From assembly GCA_015698045.1 (NCBI GenBank), contig BLAL01000044.1:1-64000 (forward strand): a stretch of 64,000 bases of DNA, given 5' to 3'. The stretch comes from Rhizophagus clarus. Lineage: Eukaryota; Glomeromycota; Glomeromycetes; Glomerales; Glomeraceae. Below the pieces are notes generated by a model. It was not told where the DNA came from and ran no database searches. It saw only the letters and a list, made by a program, of their open reading frames with translations. A program made the position numbers and the translations under genes. How positions within the stretch are numbered: the first letter of the stretch is position 1; the number at the start of each line of letters is the position of its first letter. This document shows, piece after piece, positions 1-11,165 of the stretch.

Positions 1-360
1 TTTACGAAACTTTACGCCTGCGAATACTCCGTAAGTTTACAGACCTTCGAATATTACGTAGCGTAATATTCTTAGTTTACACGTAATAATACCGTAAGTT
101 TACGCGTACTAAATTCCGACTGTATAATACTCCGTAATATTACGTCGTTAAATTTCGCATGTTTACGATGTAATATTTCGAAACTTTTCTGAAACGTGTA
201 ATACTTCGTAATATTACGTCGTTAAAATTCGCATGTTTACGATGTAATATTTCGAAACTTTTCCGAATGTATAATACTCCGTAATATTACGTCGTTAAAT
301 TTCGCATGTTTACGATGTTAGTATTTCGAAACATTTCCGAATGTAATATTACGCCGTAGA
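1..360. repeat. CGTAA-motif repeats with a 73-bp tandem unit
   Basis: The left edge is dense in GTAATATTACG and CGTAAGTTTACG-like words. From about 126 to 345 a unit of about 73 bp occurs three times; the starts near 126, 200 and 273 each read TAATACTYCGTAATATTACG. The block is truncated by the window edge. Its word content resembles the 51-bp satellite at 17316-18165, but the units are not the same. No coding potential was seen. Confidence 0.8.
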
Positions 361-2976
361 ATTTCGTTTATTAGTGAAATATATACACACAACTGAACAT
401 GTACAGAACAATATTTATTCATTAGATATTTTATAAATTATGTAAATGTAATATATGTAATTTTATTTTAATAAGTTTAAATCTAAAATTATAATAAAAT
501 TTCAATTTCCAATCTTCCACCATTTTTCACTATACTTATTGTAAAGCTTTAGATTTTTCATGAATTTCTGGACGTTAAGTTGTAAGTTGTTGTCTTTTCA
601 TCTTTTTATCCTCTCTGGCTTCTTTTGCCCTCCCTATATATTATAAGAAAATATTTAAAATGAAAAATTAGTTAACACGCCGCATTTAAATAACATTTGT
701 TAGTATACATAGAATAAATAATGAATGTGAGAAGGGAAGTAAGAGCAACATAGTTGATGTTAAGATATAAATAAAAAAGAGGTAAAATAAACAATAGTTA
801 GTATTCACTCATCTTTAAAGAAGTTCGTCAAAATCGATATGGTACACAATTCGTTTCTGATCGCAGGAAATTAAAATACGGCTGTGTTCGTTGAGAAGTC
901 TTATTTATCACGTTGCGAATTAGCTAATTCTACAAAATATGTACGTTGATCAATCGATCAATCAATCAACGCAACCATAAGATGGCATGACCACTACATT
1001 TCACCGCTAACAATGGCGGTAATTAGTTCTCACTTCTTTTGTCTTTGAAGTATCCGTTACTAGATAGTATATAATTCGACGTATGGTTTAACAAAAAAAA
1101 GTCCGCCCTTGATGTGGAAGGTACTTAGAAACCACCTTTTCTCCCGATTAATGAGACCCTAAGTCAGAGGAGGCTGGCCTATCGGATACAAGTACCCTAC
1201 AACTTCATCCCTAGGTAGTCAAAAATCTCGGGCGGTTCCAGACCACAGCGTACTACATGAAAAAAATAAAAAAACTATATGCATGATTATGATATTTCAC
1301 CCTTCAGTTCAACTCTCATCAGAAAAATACATACCTACTATTACTTGCCATACATAATACCATTAGCCCCACTATAAAAATACTGATATCACTTTGATTA
1401 ACTTTCGTCAGAAATCGAGTTTTCCGATTACTGAAAGTGGGAGTAATTTAAAGATACCATCATGTTAATTTTTCTTAGACGAATTTTGCTAGGAATGAAG
1501 ATCGGGCTGAAATTTTACTTTCCTCTAATGAAGTTCATCAAATCGGTATATAAATATAAATATTCGTTTCTAATTGCTAAAAACGAAATAGTGTTATGTT
1601 GTTAGAAGTGACATGTAATTAGTGACAAATAGTATTTTACCGGAAAATGGGGACAGCAGTTTTGGCCAGTATTATGACATAAAGAAACTATATATGTGAC
1701 AAGTTTTCACTACTTGGAAAAGTGGACGAGTGTGACACGGAGACAAATATTTCTCCGCCAAATGGGAAAACAAAGAACCAGAAAAGCGTGAAAGATCAGT
1801 ACAAATTACAAATATTCGCTTATCATTTTGATGAAATTTACCTTTTCTTGTATCCAATAGCTAGCAAACGCAAATGTAATTTTTAAAGTCACACAGTAAA
1901 ATGAAAAAATCGTTACAAATATTCGAATGCCACTTGAAAGAAAATATAAATATAAAAATACCACCTCGATCAAATGTAAGGAGCAAAAGAAGCATTAAAA
2001 TCATCAAAATAACATACGTCCTAAACGTAGAGAACGTCCCTTCGATAGTCCAGAAGATATGAAGGGAAGGCTTAGCATTAATGATGAGATAGGAGGATAT
2101 TTGAAATATACATATACACATATATATATATGTAACGTAAGGTAGCGTAATGTAACGTAGCATAGCGTAAGCATAAGCTATACTTTAAAGCCGTGTGAAT
2201 TTTTCGCGTCAAAGTACTAAAGTATCATAACGTAACGTAGCGATAGAGATAGTAGTAGAGGTTTTACGAAAAGAAATAGTGAAAGGTTAGTAGTAAATAA
2301 CGGATTCTGTAACTGTCTCCAGAACAAATCGGAATATTCTCGTTTCCGATTGTTGAATGTGAGAGTAAAGTTAGAAGAAGTTTGCTACGAAAATAATTAA
2401 AATAATTAAAGTCATAACTCGTACAAGTAACTTACATATCGGTATGTTAACTATTGAAGGAATTATATCACACTAACCACTAGTTCCAGACACCATACGA
2501 GCGCAAGGCATTAGCAGTTTTGTTATGGGTGGTTCTATCCAACAGTAAACGGTGATATAATAAGTAAAAATAGACAAAAAATAGGTAACGCAATCGTAAA
2601 ATGGCAAAAAAAAATTTGCGAGTAGGGCAAAACGGAAAAAAAGTAATATTGTTATAAGCAGAGATCTGACCAATCAGACTAAAATTGATGATCAAATCGT
2701 GACCATTTTTGCACTATGACATAAATTTACGAGATATTTGTGTGACGTAAACTTGCCGTAATATACCAAATTTTTCCATGTTATACCAATTTTTTATATC
2801 ATGTTAGCGAATTTTCTTATAACGATGCCAAACCCTACAAAAGCGAGTGGACTGTATTTATCACTATATTTATCAATAGCAGACATTATTTTGGAGAGAA
2901 GATGGACCATATTTGTTTGGAATTGACATTAATTGATATCGGTTTAATAATACTGTAAAAAAGTTTTATTTATATT
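361..2976. other. AT-rich intergenic DNA, no supported gene
   Basis: Short open frames between about 1670 and 2700 lack intron or domain support and have the composition of the surrounding AT-rich DNA. The only distinctive segment is a GC-richer island at 1100-1250, listed separately. The 2210-2260 stretch again contains CGTAACGTAGCG-type words related to those at the left edge. Confidence 0.5.
1100..1255. other. GC-richer island with a closing inverted repeat, possible structured RNA or SINE
   Basis: A stretch of about 150 bp stands out from the AT-rich flanks. CCGCCC at 1103-1108 is exactly complementary to GGGCGG at 1230-1235, so a transcript could fold with its ends paired. GGTTCCAGACC at the right end loosely resembles a pol III B box, but no tRNA cloverleaf could be drawn. 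Class unknown. Confidence 0.3.
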
Positions 2977-4503
2977 TTATTTTTTTTTGCCGTATACTTT
3001 TCTTAATTTTCTCATACTTTCCTTCGATTGTTCATCCGAGCTACTTTGATAGCTAAATGTCCCTTCATAATCCTCCTCTTCTTCTCCTACATTTCCCTCT
3101 TCTTTCTCTTCCTCTCTCTCGTCTCTTTCTTTTTCTTCTTCTTCCTCTCTCTCGTCTCTTTCTTTTTCTTCTTCATCTCTCTCATCTCTTTCTTTTTCAT
3201 TCTCTTCATCTCTCTCGTCACTTTCTTCATAAAGATAAAAATCTTCATTTTCTCTAATTTTTTTCTATTAAAAAAAAAAAAAATTTTAATATTATATACT
3301 ATTTATACTATTTATGCAGATTTCAAATACTTACCAAATTTTTTATAAGAAACGGCTTGATTACTGTTTCATTAACGTGAATATCCGAATTTTCTGGGTT
3401 TAAAATTAGTTCACATGTGCTAATTGCGAAAGCAATTTGCGTCTGTGATACTGATTTTTTTCCTTTACCCAACTTTCTTATTATTGTTGATATATATGTC
3501 TCGCCCGAACTATTTATTTTTTTAAATAATTTATCGTAACATAATTTAACGGCCGGTTCATTCTTCCATTCTTTGATGATGGTTTCTCTGCTAGTTGTAG
3601 GAATGGGAGGGAGTTGGAGTTCTCGAAAAGTGACGGGACATCGCGTTCTTTATATTACCAGTTAAAACACCTCGGACACTTCGATGTTTTTCCAAAAGCT
3701 ATAAGAAAAAAATTAATTAATTTTCAATGTGTTAATATAAAATCGTAAAATTGCGCGATACTTACGTGGGATGATATATTATTTTCGTAATAAATCACCC
3801 AATTATCGGGTCTTTTGAATTTGTTCATAAATTCTTTATGGTTTTCATTTATAAATGTCCTAGTGGCTTCTCGAAAATCATCCGAATTCGGATATATTGA
3901 AGTTTCGAGCAATTTAGGAGCAATGTCTTTGATTACATTCTGTAAAATGATGTACATATAAAGTGATTGTTTAATTCACTGATTTTTAGGTCAAATTTTT
4001 ATATCGAGTCTTACTTTTATAAATTCCGTGTCGTTATTTACGCCGTTATTACATGCTTCCTCTATCTTTGTTACTCTTGCTTCTAAAGACTTTTGATTTG
4101 AAATAATAGTTTCGAGTTTCGAAATGATCTTATTATTTTGACGCAAGATCTTCTCCAAAGTCGTTTCTATATAACAGCAGAATATATAATTAATCATTAT
4201 TTTTCTTTACATATACATATTCGAATACATACCATCAGGAACTTCAGGACACTTTTTTTTTTTTGATTTTGAGCTGGCTTCAGGAACTTCAGGACACTTG
4301 TTTTTTTTTGATTTTGAGCTGGATTCTATATAGCAGTAGAATATATAATTAACCATTATTTTTCTTTACATATAACAAATAATATATATTCGAATCATAC
4401 CATCAGAAGCTTCGCCTTCATCGATTCTTTTTCATTTGTTAACATCAACCGGACGCTTGGTTTTTTTCGAACTGCTAGATTCGATATAATTAGCTTTATT
4501 CAT
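2977..4503 (-). pseudogene. Unrecognised six-exon gene with coiled coil and charged repeat tail, probably broken
   Basis: Exons read on the minus strand: 4503-4401, 4325-4233, 4166-4015, 3939-3766, 3698-3335 and 3264-2977. Joins 1-4 and 5-6 keep phase with GT/AG sites. The start is the ATG at 4503. Exon 1 and exon 2 encode basic KKKxKCPEVP-type segments and look duplicated. Exon 3 (ETTLEKILRQNNKIIS...) is a likely coiled coil. Exon 4 carries FREATRTFINENHKEFMNKF and a tryptophan-containing segment. Exon 6 encodes about 95 residues dominated by EKERDERE-like repeats and ends at TAA 2979-2977. Two defects appear: an in-frame TGA in exon 1 (4434-4432), and a one-base frame offset in exon 5 that disappears only if a 37-nt GT-AG intron (3658-3622) is removed. 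I do not recognise the family. It may be a pseudogene or an allele with one stop. Exon 6 lacks a start codon and is easily missed. Confidence 0.6.
4233..4503 (-). repeat. Duplicated exon-plus-intron unit
   Basis: Exon 1 plus intron 1 (4503-4326) and exon 2 plus intron 2 (4325-4167) are clearly related. Both exons end GATG, both introns start GTATG followed by ATTCGAATA-like sequence, and both introns end with GTAAAGAAAAATAATG, then TTAATTATATATTCT, then a TATATAG acceptor. Exon 2 itself contains a second, internal duplication of the CCTGAAGTTCCTGA segment. Confidence 0.7.
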
Positions 4504-4649
4504 TGTAAATAGATAATTTGAGGATAGTGGGAAGAACTTAATTAAAACCAAGTTTAACGAACTGAGTTAGAATTACCGGTTGAAGAAGAGAACAACAAAG
4601 TATTTATAAATATTTTATAAGCTTAGATTTAATACTTGCCGCATTCGCA

Positions 4650-5290
4650 AAAGTTTATTTTTTTTTTTTTATGGCAAACCGGCATCACTTTTTGAAAAAT
4701 ACGAAAGGGGTGGGTATTCTTTCTTTTTTTTGCGGCAAATCGCGCATCGATTATTGAAAAATGCAAAGGGGTAAATCGTGCATCGCTTATTGAAAAATGC
4801 AAAGGGGTGGGTATTCTTTTTTTGCGACAAATCGTGCGAAAAATGCAAAGGGTTGATATAAGCGAACAATATACTAGATGGGGCAATTCTTTTTTTTTGT
4901 AAAAAAAAAGGAAATTTAGCATCATATTCATTTTGTAAAGAATGCAAAGAGGTGTGAAATGTCACTAGAAGATATTGACTTACATAATTTTACACAAAAA
5001 TTCAGGAAAGAAAGAGATCATTTGATAAAAGAAGTAAAAAATCCAAGTCAATTCACATTATCCTTGTAGCCTCCGGGATTCCAAAAATTTTCGAAAGGAT
5101 GAAGTCTAATAGATAGAAGTTACTGTTAGTATGTGTGCGGATCATTGTACGAAGGCTGATGTACCTACAATATTAATAAAGAGAGTGTTAAAAAAACCGT
5201 GATTCTTTTTTTTTTTTCATGTAAAAAAAGGAAATTTAGCATATTTTTTTTGCAAAAAACGTAAAGGAGTGCGAAATGTCTTGCATATTT
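4650..5290. repeat. Degenerate tandem repeats rich in poly-T and GCAAAGGGG words
   Basis: Words such as TTGAAAAATGCAAAGGGG and GGGTATTCTTT recur at 4690-4850. A second unit, AAAAAAAGGAAATTTAGCAT followed by GTGCGAAATGTC-like sequence, occurs near 4905-4965 and 5220-5280. Minus-strand open frames of 98-100 codons across this stretch are repeat artefacts. Confidence 0.6.
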
Positions 5291-5840
5291 TCATACAAAA
5301 GCTAAAATAATAATTTTGAAAAAAATAAAAGAAAAAAAAAACCATGAAGTGAAACATAGAATAAAGAAAGAAGACCTGAAACTTATATTTTTTCATTGAT
5401 TTAATTTTGATGTCTAAGCCCACTAGATCCGAATATTTTCATGAAACTGATCTCGTAAGGTTTTGCGTCAGTCCCCGCAAAAAAATCAGACATTAGTTAC
5501 GTTAACTTATTATATCCGTTGTATATCCATTAGTAATATGATAATTACTAAATTTGAATTAGATTACGCAGTGGTGCATAGTTGAATTCTATAAGTCATT
5601 TATTATTTTGATTACTATTTTTATTAAAGTCAAACCATCCAATGAATACAATAATGTTACGAAAACCCGTTCTGATAGTCAATTACAAACCCGGGTAATA
5701 ACGGGTCACGGACTACTACTCTAACACTCCAATTTAGTATTTTTTTTCATTTCCTATGACGAAAGAAAATTTGTGTCTTCCTTTTCTTTATGTTGATAAA
5801 GTAACCATTCGAAAATTAAATATTGTTAATCACTTTAAAA
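5291..5840. other. Intergenic, nothing recognised
   Basis: AT-rich unique-looking sequence between the 4.7-5.3 kb repeats and the family-B repeats. No open frame with coding character was found. Confidence 0.4.
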
Positions 5841-6056
5841 GAAGATATTACAGGAATTAATTGCTGAACAATTTATGTCATTGTTGTCGCGCCCGTGTAA
5901 TTTTATTAAATTTTACGCTGATTCCGGACCGGAACCAAAGGCTTACATTAATTAATTAGATATCACAGGAATTAATTGCATGTCATTATGTGTCGTTGTT
6001 GTCGCGCCCGTGTAATTTTATTAAATTTTACGCTGATTCCGGACCGGAACCAAAGG
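5841..6056 (+). repeat. Family-B repeat, two tandem direct copies
   Basis: Two ~100-bp copies (about 5841-5957 and 5960-6056) share the core CGCGCCCGTGTAATTTTATT, then ACGCTGATTCCGGACCGGAA. The core holds the near-palindrome TTCCGGACCGGAA. The same unit occurs inverted at 10822-10912 and direct at 15078-15393. Confidence 0.85.
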
Positions 6057-6675
6057 ATGGGCAGATGTAAATAAAATAAAAATTTTTTCGCATTGAAGGT
6101 GATAAAATGCCACGAAATGTCATAATAAATAAAGATTTTTTAATATTATCAGCTTTATTTATAGTGTAATTATAAATATCATCCACATACAATGGTAAAG
6201 AGACGGATAAAATTTTTTAATAAGGAAATTTTATGTATTATTTGCATTTGGTAGTAAAAAATGACACTTGTTGTATTATATCGAGGGGACAATCGAGTTT
6301 TATTGCTTTTTTTTAGTTGCAGCACTGTAAACATTATTCCTCAAAACCTGTAATGTTCCGTAAATGACAAACCGTAGGTGTGTTTTGGGCGGAAACACCG
6401 CGTCTAAAATGATTTACAAATATTAGATTCAGAAGTTTCAAAGATAGTTTCGGCTTATATTGAACGAAACATGAGTGAAACGTTTCGAATTTTGAAAATA
6501 GTTTCGAAACATTGATTATCGTGAATTGGCGCAATTTTTTGATTCATTTGAAATACGTCACAAGAGGTAAATTTTTATAAATTGACGAAAGCGAGAGAAA
6601 TTTTTTATTGTAAAGTTTAAATTCGACATAAAAAAGCGATAAAGTTTAAATTCAAGTAAACAAAATACTCTCAAA
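6057..6675. other. Intergenic, upstream of the Plavaka-like gene
   Basis: AT-rich sequence holding the presumed promoter of the transposase gene. A 66-codon minus-strand frame at 6334-6534 has no support. No terminal inverted repeat proper to a Plavaka element could be identified here by eye. Confidence 0.35.
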
Positions 6676-9593
6676 ATGTCTTTCAAATGCCCATTTTGTC
6701 CAAGATATTTTAGCACAAGGTCTGCATATACTCAACATAAAAATCATTGTATACCATCTACTAATAATAATAGCGATAGTGAAAGTAATGATAATGATAT
6801 TGAGGTAAGAAACAGAAATTATTTAAATTTTTCTTTAAACATAATTCCTAATTTTATACTAAATTTAGATGGTCCATGAAAATTTAAATGAAGACTTTTC
6901 TGATAATGAAAGTATTGACTCAGAAATAAATGATCAGAGTTTTCAAAAGTAAGATGTCAATTTCGGAGACCGATGAAATTGATCAAAATGAAAATGTCGA
7001 TGAAAATATCTTGGGAGATTTTGATTCAGAACCAAGTGAAGAACCCGAAGATTCTGACTCAGAATTAAATGAGGAAGAATTCGAACCAGAAATTAATGCA
7101 ACGTATCCAAATGAAGCATATGGTGATTTAATGTCATTGGTTACAAAACATAAACTTAGCAATGTGACAGGCAATGCTATAATTAAATTTTTTAACAAAC
7201 ATGCAAATTTAAATAAATCCCCTCTTCCAAAATCTATCGAACAAGGTCATAAATTTATGAATAATATGAATCTACCAAGTTTAAAGTATACTAAAACTTG
7301 TGTAATAAATTATAAAAATAATGAGTATTTTCTTTATCATCGGTCTATAATAAATTGTATAAAAAACATATTGTCAATTCCTGACATATCACAAAATTTT
7401 GCGCTAACTTTTGAAAAAGTTAAGGTAATTATTTATATACTAGTACTTTCATATAACTTAAAAATGTAGAATATATACTAATCATTATTAACTTAAAGCA
7501 TAATGAAGAAAGAGTGTATGGTGAGCAGAATACTGGAACATGGTGGGAAAATACAGAAGCACTCTTGCCAATTGGTGCCAAGCTTTTATCTTTAATATTG
7601 TATTCAGACGCTACAAATGTTGACACACTGGGGAAAAGTCAACTTCATCCAATTTACTTGTCAATTGGTAATATTAAAAATTGGAGGCGCAACAAACAAG
7701 ATGCAAAACAATTATTAGGATACTTGCCAATCCTAAAATCTAAAGATAATACTGAGAGAAAGTCTGAAACATTTAAGAAAGCTGTCCGAGAGTGCTTTCA
7801 TAGATCCTTAGAAAAGTTACTAGATCCTCTATTAAAATTAAATAAAAGGGTATTGATCTAACTTTGAATAACGAAACTATTTGGTTCCATCCTCAGATTT
7901 CAATTATAATTTCTGACTGGCCGGAAGCTGCAACGTATTGTCTTACGTATAAATCATCAATGTCAAACCATCCTTGTCATTTTTGTCTGGTCGCAAGAGA
8001 CAATCTTGCTGATCTTAATTTACAATTTGATGATATAACAACGCGAACTCACCTTAATATGCAGGAACATTTTAATCAAGGCACAGTAAATTCCGTTAGC
8101 ATTGAAAATATATATAATTTTTTTTGGAAATTACCGTAAGTTTACGCAATATTTGTTATACCGGTATTTATTTATCTTATTAATATATTACTTATTAATT
8201 TATTTTAAGTAATGTAAATATCTATCAAGCCACAGTGCCCAATAGATTACATCATCTCGATTTAGGTCTTTTCCATTATCAAATCGATTATACGAAGAAA
8301 CTTTTAGAGGAACAATGCGGAAAATCTTTAGTAGATGAAATAGATCATCGATTAGCCAAAATACCAAGATTTCCCGGGTTGAAGATCTTTACAAATGGAA
8401 TACAAACATTAGCCAGACTAACAGCCGATGAATATCGCAATCTGATGAAAATAATGATTTTTGTGGTGGATAATTTATATGAAAATAATGAGAATATTGA
8501 AAATTTTGTAAAGAATGAAGATCTGACAAAACTTTACGAAGCTTGGAATAAAATGTATGCAATTAGTCGATATGAAAATTTTAAAGAAAGTGATTTGATC
8601 AAATTTCAGGAATCGATAAATGAATGGTCTCAAATGTTCGTCAAAACTCTCCAACATATGTCCCCCTCGGGACTGAAATTACCAAAACTGCATTCGTGGG
8701 TATACCATATAGTTGATTCGATTCGATCTTTTGGTGCAGTTAATGGATACACTATGGAGACTTACAAAAGTCTTCACAAAGAATATGTCAAAAATCCATA
8801 CCAATTAAGTAATAAAAAAAATATAGAGATACAATTAATGCAAATAGTAAGTATTATAAAATTACGTACTTATACAATGAAGATTTTTAATTGATTAAAT
8901 TTTTTTATAGATTCGACGGCGATCAATAATAAATATAACCCATCGAACACCAAATTTAGCAATCACCCCCCGTACATTTAAATTCGCGGCTAAACATTTT
9001 GAATTTTTGCTAAAAGATGCGCACGATTTCTTTGTAGAACAGGTGGAAAATTCTAATATAGATAACAGAATGAAATCTGGGTTTGAAAATTTTTCTGAAT
9101 GTTTAAATCTGTATATAAATCACGAAAATATTGCAGATAAAGGCAAAGTGACTATATACGGATCAGTTATAATAGAAAATGGTGCAATAATACGTGCAAC
9201 TAATAGTTATTACGGCAAACCTTGGTTTAGTAATGTGTCGATTCGCATGGACTCTGATGAATTATTTGATTATGCTTCTGATCAAGGCATTTGTTATGGG
9301 CAGGTAATTATTTAATTTATTGGTACAAATTATTTAAATGACGTTACTAAATTAAAATATTTTTGAAGATTTTGTTAATAGCAAGGATAGATTTTGAAGA
9401 TCTGTTAAATCTCGCATTAATTCAATGGTATGACTTCAAATCTGAAAGTCATCCATATCTTTATGGATGCCCTTTACTAGAACTTACAGAAATCTATAAT
9501 TTTATCGATATTGAGGCTATACAAAATATTGTACATATAGTACCCCGGTTTGATAAATCAAATGAATATTTTGTAAATAAATATATATTTTAA
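6676..9593 (+). pseudogene. Plavaka-type (CACTA/KDZ-related) transposase, two frameshifts
   Basis: Transposase gene reconstructed as 6676-6804, 6869-7424, 7499-8135, 8210-8846, 8911-9303 and 9369-9593. It starts with a C2H2 zinc finger (CPFCPRYFSTRSAYTQHKNH), then an acidic linker, then the typical Plavaka core: TGTWWENTEALLPIGAKLL, YSDATNVDTLGK, LHPIYLSIGNI, ISDWPEAATYCL, CHFCLV, PNRLHHLDLGLFHYQ, GYTMETYKSLHKEYVKNPY. The last exon matches the family's usual C-terminal end (YGCPLLELTEIYNFIDIEAI). All five introns are GT-AG with matching phase. Two breaks disrupt it: a frame change near 6946 in exon 2, where an in-frame TAA follows FQK, and a one-base shift near 7850 in exon 3, where frame switches so that GIDLTLNNETIWF can follow. 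The shift sites could be sequencing errors, but two in one copy favour decay. Family assignment comes from recalled motif similarity. Confidence 0.8.
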
Positions 9594-10389
9594 ATTTAGT
9601 TATAACGACAAATAAATATTGAAATAAATTTTTAGCCGTCATAATGGTGGTCATGGTAAAGAAGAAAAAAAAATAATAATAATAATTGAATAATATATTA
9701 GAGAACCCTTTTCAATAATATAATAATTATTTTTTCATAAGCAAATAGTAACAACTCCATTATTATAAAATAATATATATTTAATAAGTGATTTATAAAA
9801 AAGAGATTTATTTATTTATTTATTATGTTATCATATAAATGTATGTAAAAAAATTTTTTTAACTTTATATGCAAGAAATAATTAAAAATTTAAAACATAT
9901 TATAATTAACTGGTACTTGTTCGCTATCAATAATTATATTGATACCCAAGTTGCACGACGAGGACGTCAGTACCAACGCAACCCAAAAAATAATTACAAA
10001 TAACTATCAGTTATACAACGCCTTATCCAGGAGGGCCGAATAGAGAAGGACGTTCACAGTAGGCCGTCCTTCGTATATCAGGTCTGGGTATCTGACTGAA
10101 AACTTTCGCAAACTGTGGCCACGAAGTGCTTCCAGTTCTCTATTCTACCAGTTGTATAACGCCGTTAGGATGACCATTATTCATAATTAATCGAGAAAAG
10201 AATAATTTTTTTGATATATTTATATAAATTATTTTTTTACAATGATGTGAATTCTAGCATTAAAAATTCGTGATTTATTAACAAATTTAGAAATTGACCC
10301 AATTTCAAGATTATCAATCAACTTACACATATTATAGCCGTATAAATAAACCGCCCCTGCATCCGGCTACAACTAATGAAATTTTTAAT
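9594..10389. other. Intergenic with a structured GC-richer segment
   Basis: AT-rich sequence surrounds a GC-richer island (about 9940-10175), described separately. A reading frame just upstream of the tail-anchored protein gene is open from about 10291, so an additional 5' exon there is possible. Confidence 0.4.
9940..10175. other. GC-richer island with nested complementary arms
   Basis: GAATAGAGAA at 10038-10047 is the exact complement of TTCTCTATTC at 10136-10145. Inside it AAGGACG (10046-10052) pairs with CGTCCTT (10065-10071), and there are further short hairpins (TCAG/CTGA, GAAG/CTTC). This nested arrangement suggests a folded RNA or a small non-autonomous element. Near-direct copies of GTTATACAACGCC and GTTGTATAACGCC flank the island. 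Confidence 0.35.
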
Positions 10390-10784
10390 ATGACCTCTCC
10401 CTCGAGAAAAAAAACTCGTACAATATATTTTAGTCGCAAAGTGCATCGCCAACAGCAAGGACAACAATCGGTAATTATTAATGACATAATAAAATATAAT
10501 ATAATTATTGTTAAATTAACTTAAATTAATTTCATTAGAAACAAAATCAGAATTTGGACGAAGCCCTTGCTAACTTAATTAATAACGTGTATATTAGTAA
10601 TCAGGATAATAATTTCATACCAAGAGAATGGTATGAAAAATTATGGAAGGACTTTCAAGCTCTTGAAAGGAATTATGATAATTTAAATATTAGATTTAAA
10701 TTTGGGTTGGGTCTATGGAGATTAGTTTTAATTTTTACATTATTATGTTTTCTAGTATTTTTTATAAATAAATTCTTTTTATGA
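10390..10784 (+). CDS. Small tail-anchored membrane protein, two exons, unknown function
   Basis: Exons 10390-10470 and 10539-10784 join in phase through a 68-nt GT-AG intron to give 108 aa. The N-terminus is basic (SRKKTRTIYFSRKVHR, then a glutamine run), the middle is likely helical (EKLWKDFQALERNYDNLN), and a single hydrophobic segment of about 20 residues (LVLIFTLLCFLVFFINKFFL) ends at the stop, as in tail-anchored proteins. It lies 0.8 kb behind the Plavaka-like gene and inside the same pair of inverted family-B repeats, so it could be an accessory ORF of that element. The upstream frame is open, so the start is uncertain. No family recognised. Confidence 0.5.
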
Positions 10785-10821
10785 TAAAGAAACTTTACAT
10801 TGAATTATACACTGCAATTTA

Positions 10822-10912
10822 GCCTTTGGTTCCGGTCCAGAATCAGCGTAAAGTTTAATAAAATTACACGGGCGCGGCCAATGATATAATTATTGTTCAG
10901 TCATTAATTCCT
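10822..10912 (-). repeat. Family-B repeat, inverted copy
   Basis: Reverse complement of the 5841-6056 copies: GCCTTTGGTTCCGGTCC at the left, then the TAATAAAATTACACGGGCGC word. Together with 5841-6056 it brackets the Plavaka-like gene and the tail-anchored gene as an inverted pair. Confidence 0.85.
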
Positions 10913-10946
10913 TAATTAATGTATGTTCCGTTTAGCTCATTAAACT

Positions 10947-11129
10947 GCATGACGATTGCGATGATATTCTATAGGGCTGATATTTCCCACGATAGAGCTA
11001 AATTCTCATCACGAAAATACCTTCCAAATATTTTTATTTCAAAAAAAAAAAATTAACATTGGTAGTAGTATCATTATATAATCTAGACCTAGGGTTTTTT
11101 ATAATATTTATTGAAAGAATACAAAGAAA
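10947..11129 (+). repeat. Family-A inverted repeat, left arm
   Basis: About 180 bp, strongly similar to the reverse complement of 15394-15594. Shared words include TTCTATAGGG, CCCACGATAG, AAATATTTTTATTTCAAAAA and GGTAGTAGTATCATTATATA. The arms bracket about 4.3 kb holding two ORFs. Confidence 0.8.
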
Positions 11130-11165
11130 GAATACAAAGAAAATAAAAATCAAAAACATTATTGA

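Noticed and set aside
1100..1255. tRNA or 5S rRNA gene
   Set aside because: A B-box-like word is present, but no cloverleaf, anticodon arm or 5S consensus could be fitted.
3028..3348. Plus-strand frame of 106 codons rich in F/L/S
   Set aside because: It is the opposite strand of the charged exon of the minus-strand gene at 2977-4503; splice phase supports the minus strand.
4629..4965. Minus-strand frames of 98-100 codons
   Set aside because: They read through degenerate tandem repeats with poly-T tracts; residues repeat (HPFAFF, CRKK) with the DNA unit.
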